Assembly (NCBI GenBank): GCA_030562195.1
Contig: CM060203.1
Span: 7,826,208-7,890,207, forward strand
Direction of reading: 5' to 3'
DNA from: Nipponacmea schrenckii
Lineage: Eukaryota > Mollusca > Gastropoda > Lottiidae
DNA: 64,000 bases
The notes under the pieces were generated by a model that was not told where the DNA came from, did no database searches, and saw only the letters and a list, made by a program, of their open reading frames with translations. The translations under genes and the position numbers were made by a program. Of this stretch, positions 63,801-64,000 are shown in pieces; positions within the stretch are counted from its first letter, which is position 1, and each line of letters opens with the position of its first letter.

Positions 63801-64000
63801 TTTTAAAAAGACCAGTATAAAATATAGAACTCACTTTTATTCATATCTCCATCACTAATTCCAACTGTTAACTTTTTCTCACATAGCAGACAACCTTCGC
63901 TCAATAAAACTTTATGTCCAACATGTAAACGATCAAATGTTCCACCCAAAGCCACATAATCATATGTCTTCAGTAAGCTCACTTCTGTATTGACTTCATT
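60820..64000 (-). CDS. COASY: COASY, bifunctional coenzyme A synthase (3' part; 5' end outside window)
   Basis: COASY carries out the last two steps of CoA synthesis: phosphopantetheine adenylyltransferase (PPAT), then dephospho-CoA kinase (DPCK). Exons in transcript order: 64000-63835 (partial), 63658-63444, 63159-63028, 62840-62714, 62550-62423, 62224-62143, 61560-61460, 61253-61107, 60864-60820 (TGA 60822-60820). Phases agree and give 380 residues; human COASY has 564. The PPAT nucleotide motif [15 protein letters not shown] (T/HxGH type) lies in the first visible exon. [20 protein letters not shown] and [15 protein letters not shown] follow, then the DPCK P-loop [12 protein letters not shown], and [22 protein letters not shown] and [11 protein letters not shown] of the kinase domain. 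Both activities look intact over the visible part. One acceptor (exon at 62224) uses AAG rather than CAG or TAG. The gene is convergent with MLH1. The N-terminal region is not in the window. Confidence 0.95.

Overview
The window comes from an intron-rich, AT-rich animal nuclear genome. All five multi-exon genes have GT-AG introns and conserved animal domain structures. The non-coding DNA carries repeats with a tetranucleotide microsatellite beside tandem monomers of about 160 bp, a layout I associate with bivalve 'pearl'-type elements. A mollusc, or at least a lophotrochozoan, is therefore my best guess; this is inference.

Layout from left to right: (1) the 3' half of CLP1, + strand, 1-2207. 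(2) A complete 14-exon calpain, + strand, 3437-8665, with two C2-like domains, no EF-hands and a predicted N-terminal acylation signal. (3) A complete 15-exon AAAS (ALADIN nucleoporin), - strand, 9513-13817, convergent with the calpain. (4) A head-to-head intergenic region, 13818-14728, shared with MLH1. (5) A complete MLH1, + strand, coding exons 14729-60149. Its introns 7, 8 and 9 total about 37.5 kb. Intron 7 contains an intronless rhodopsin-like GPCR on the opposite strand (18548-19810). (6) The 3' two thirds of COASY, - strand, 60820-64000, convergent with MLH1.

The protein genes are mostly housekeeping: tRNA and mRNA 3' processing (CLP1), nuclear pore (AAAS), mismatch repair (MLH1) and coenzyme A synthesis (COASY). 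The calpain and the orphan GPCR are the lineage-variable members. I see no operon-like logic. The one regulatory arrangement of note is the AAAS/MLH1 divergent promoter.

Most of the unusual structure is in MLH1 introns 7 and 8. There is a pair of 474-bp inverted-terminal-repeat elements in opposite orientation, and a second element family (486 bp) that also has TTAA at both ends. A 26-bp minisatellite of about 34 units contains an internal dyad. Two adjoining arrays and one separate array of ~160-bp monomers show higher-order periodicity. Two near-identical, A-tailed ~1.05-1.09 kb units lie in tandem, and one copy of a probable tRNA-derived SINE sits in each of introns 7 and 9. I found no CRISPR array, rRNA, intact tRNA gene, or transposase or reverse transcriptase reading frame. 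All exon joins were read by eye from splice consensus, phase and family similarity; no alignment program was run.
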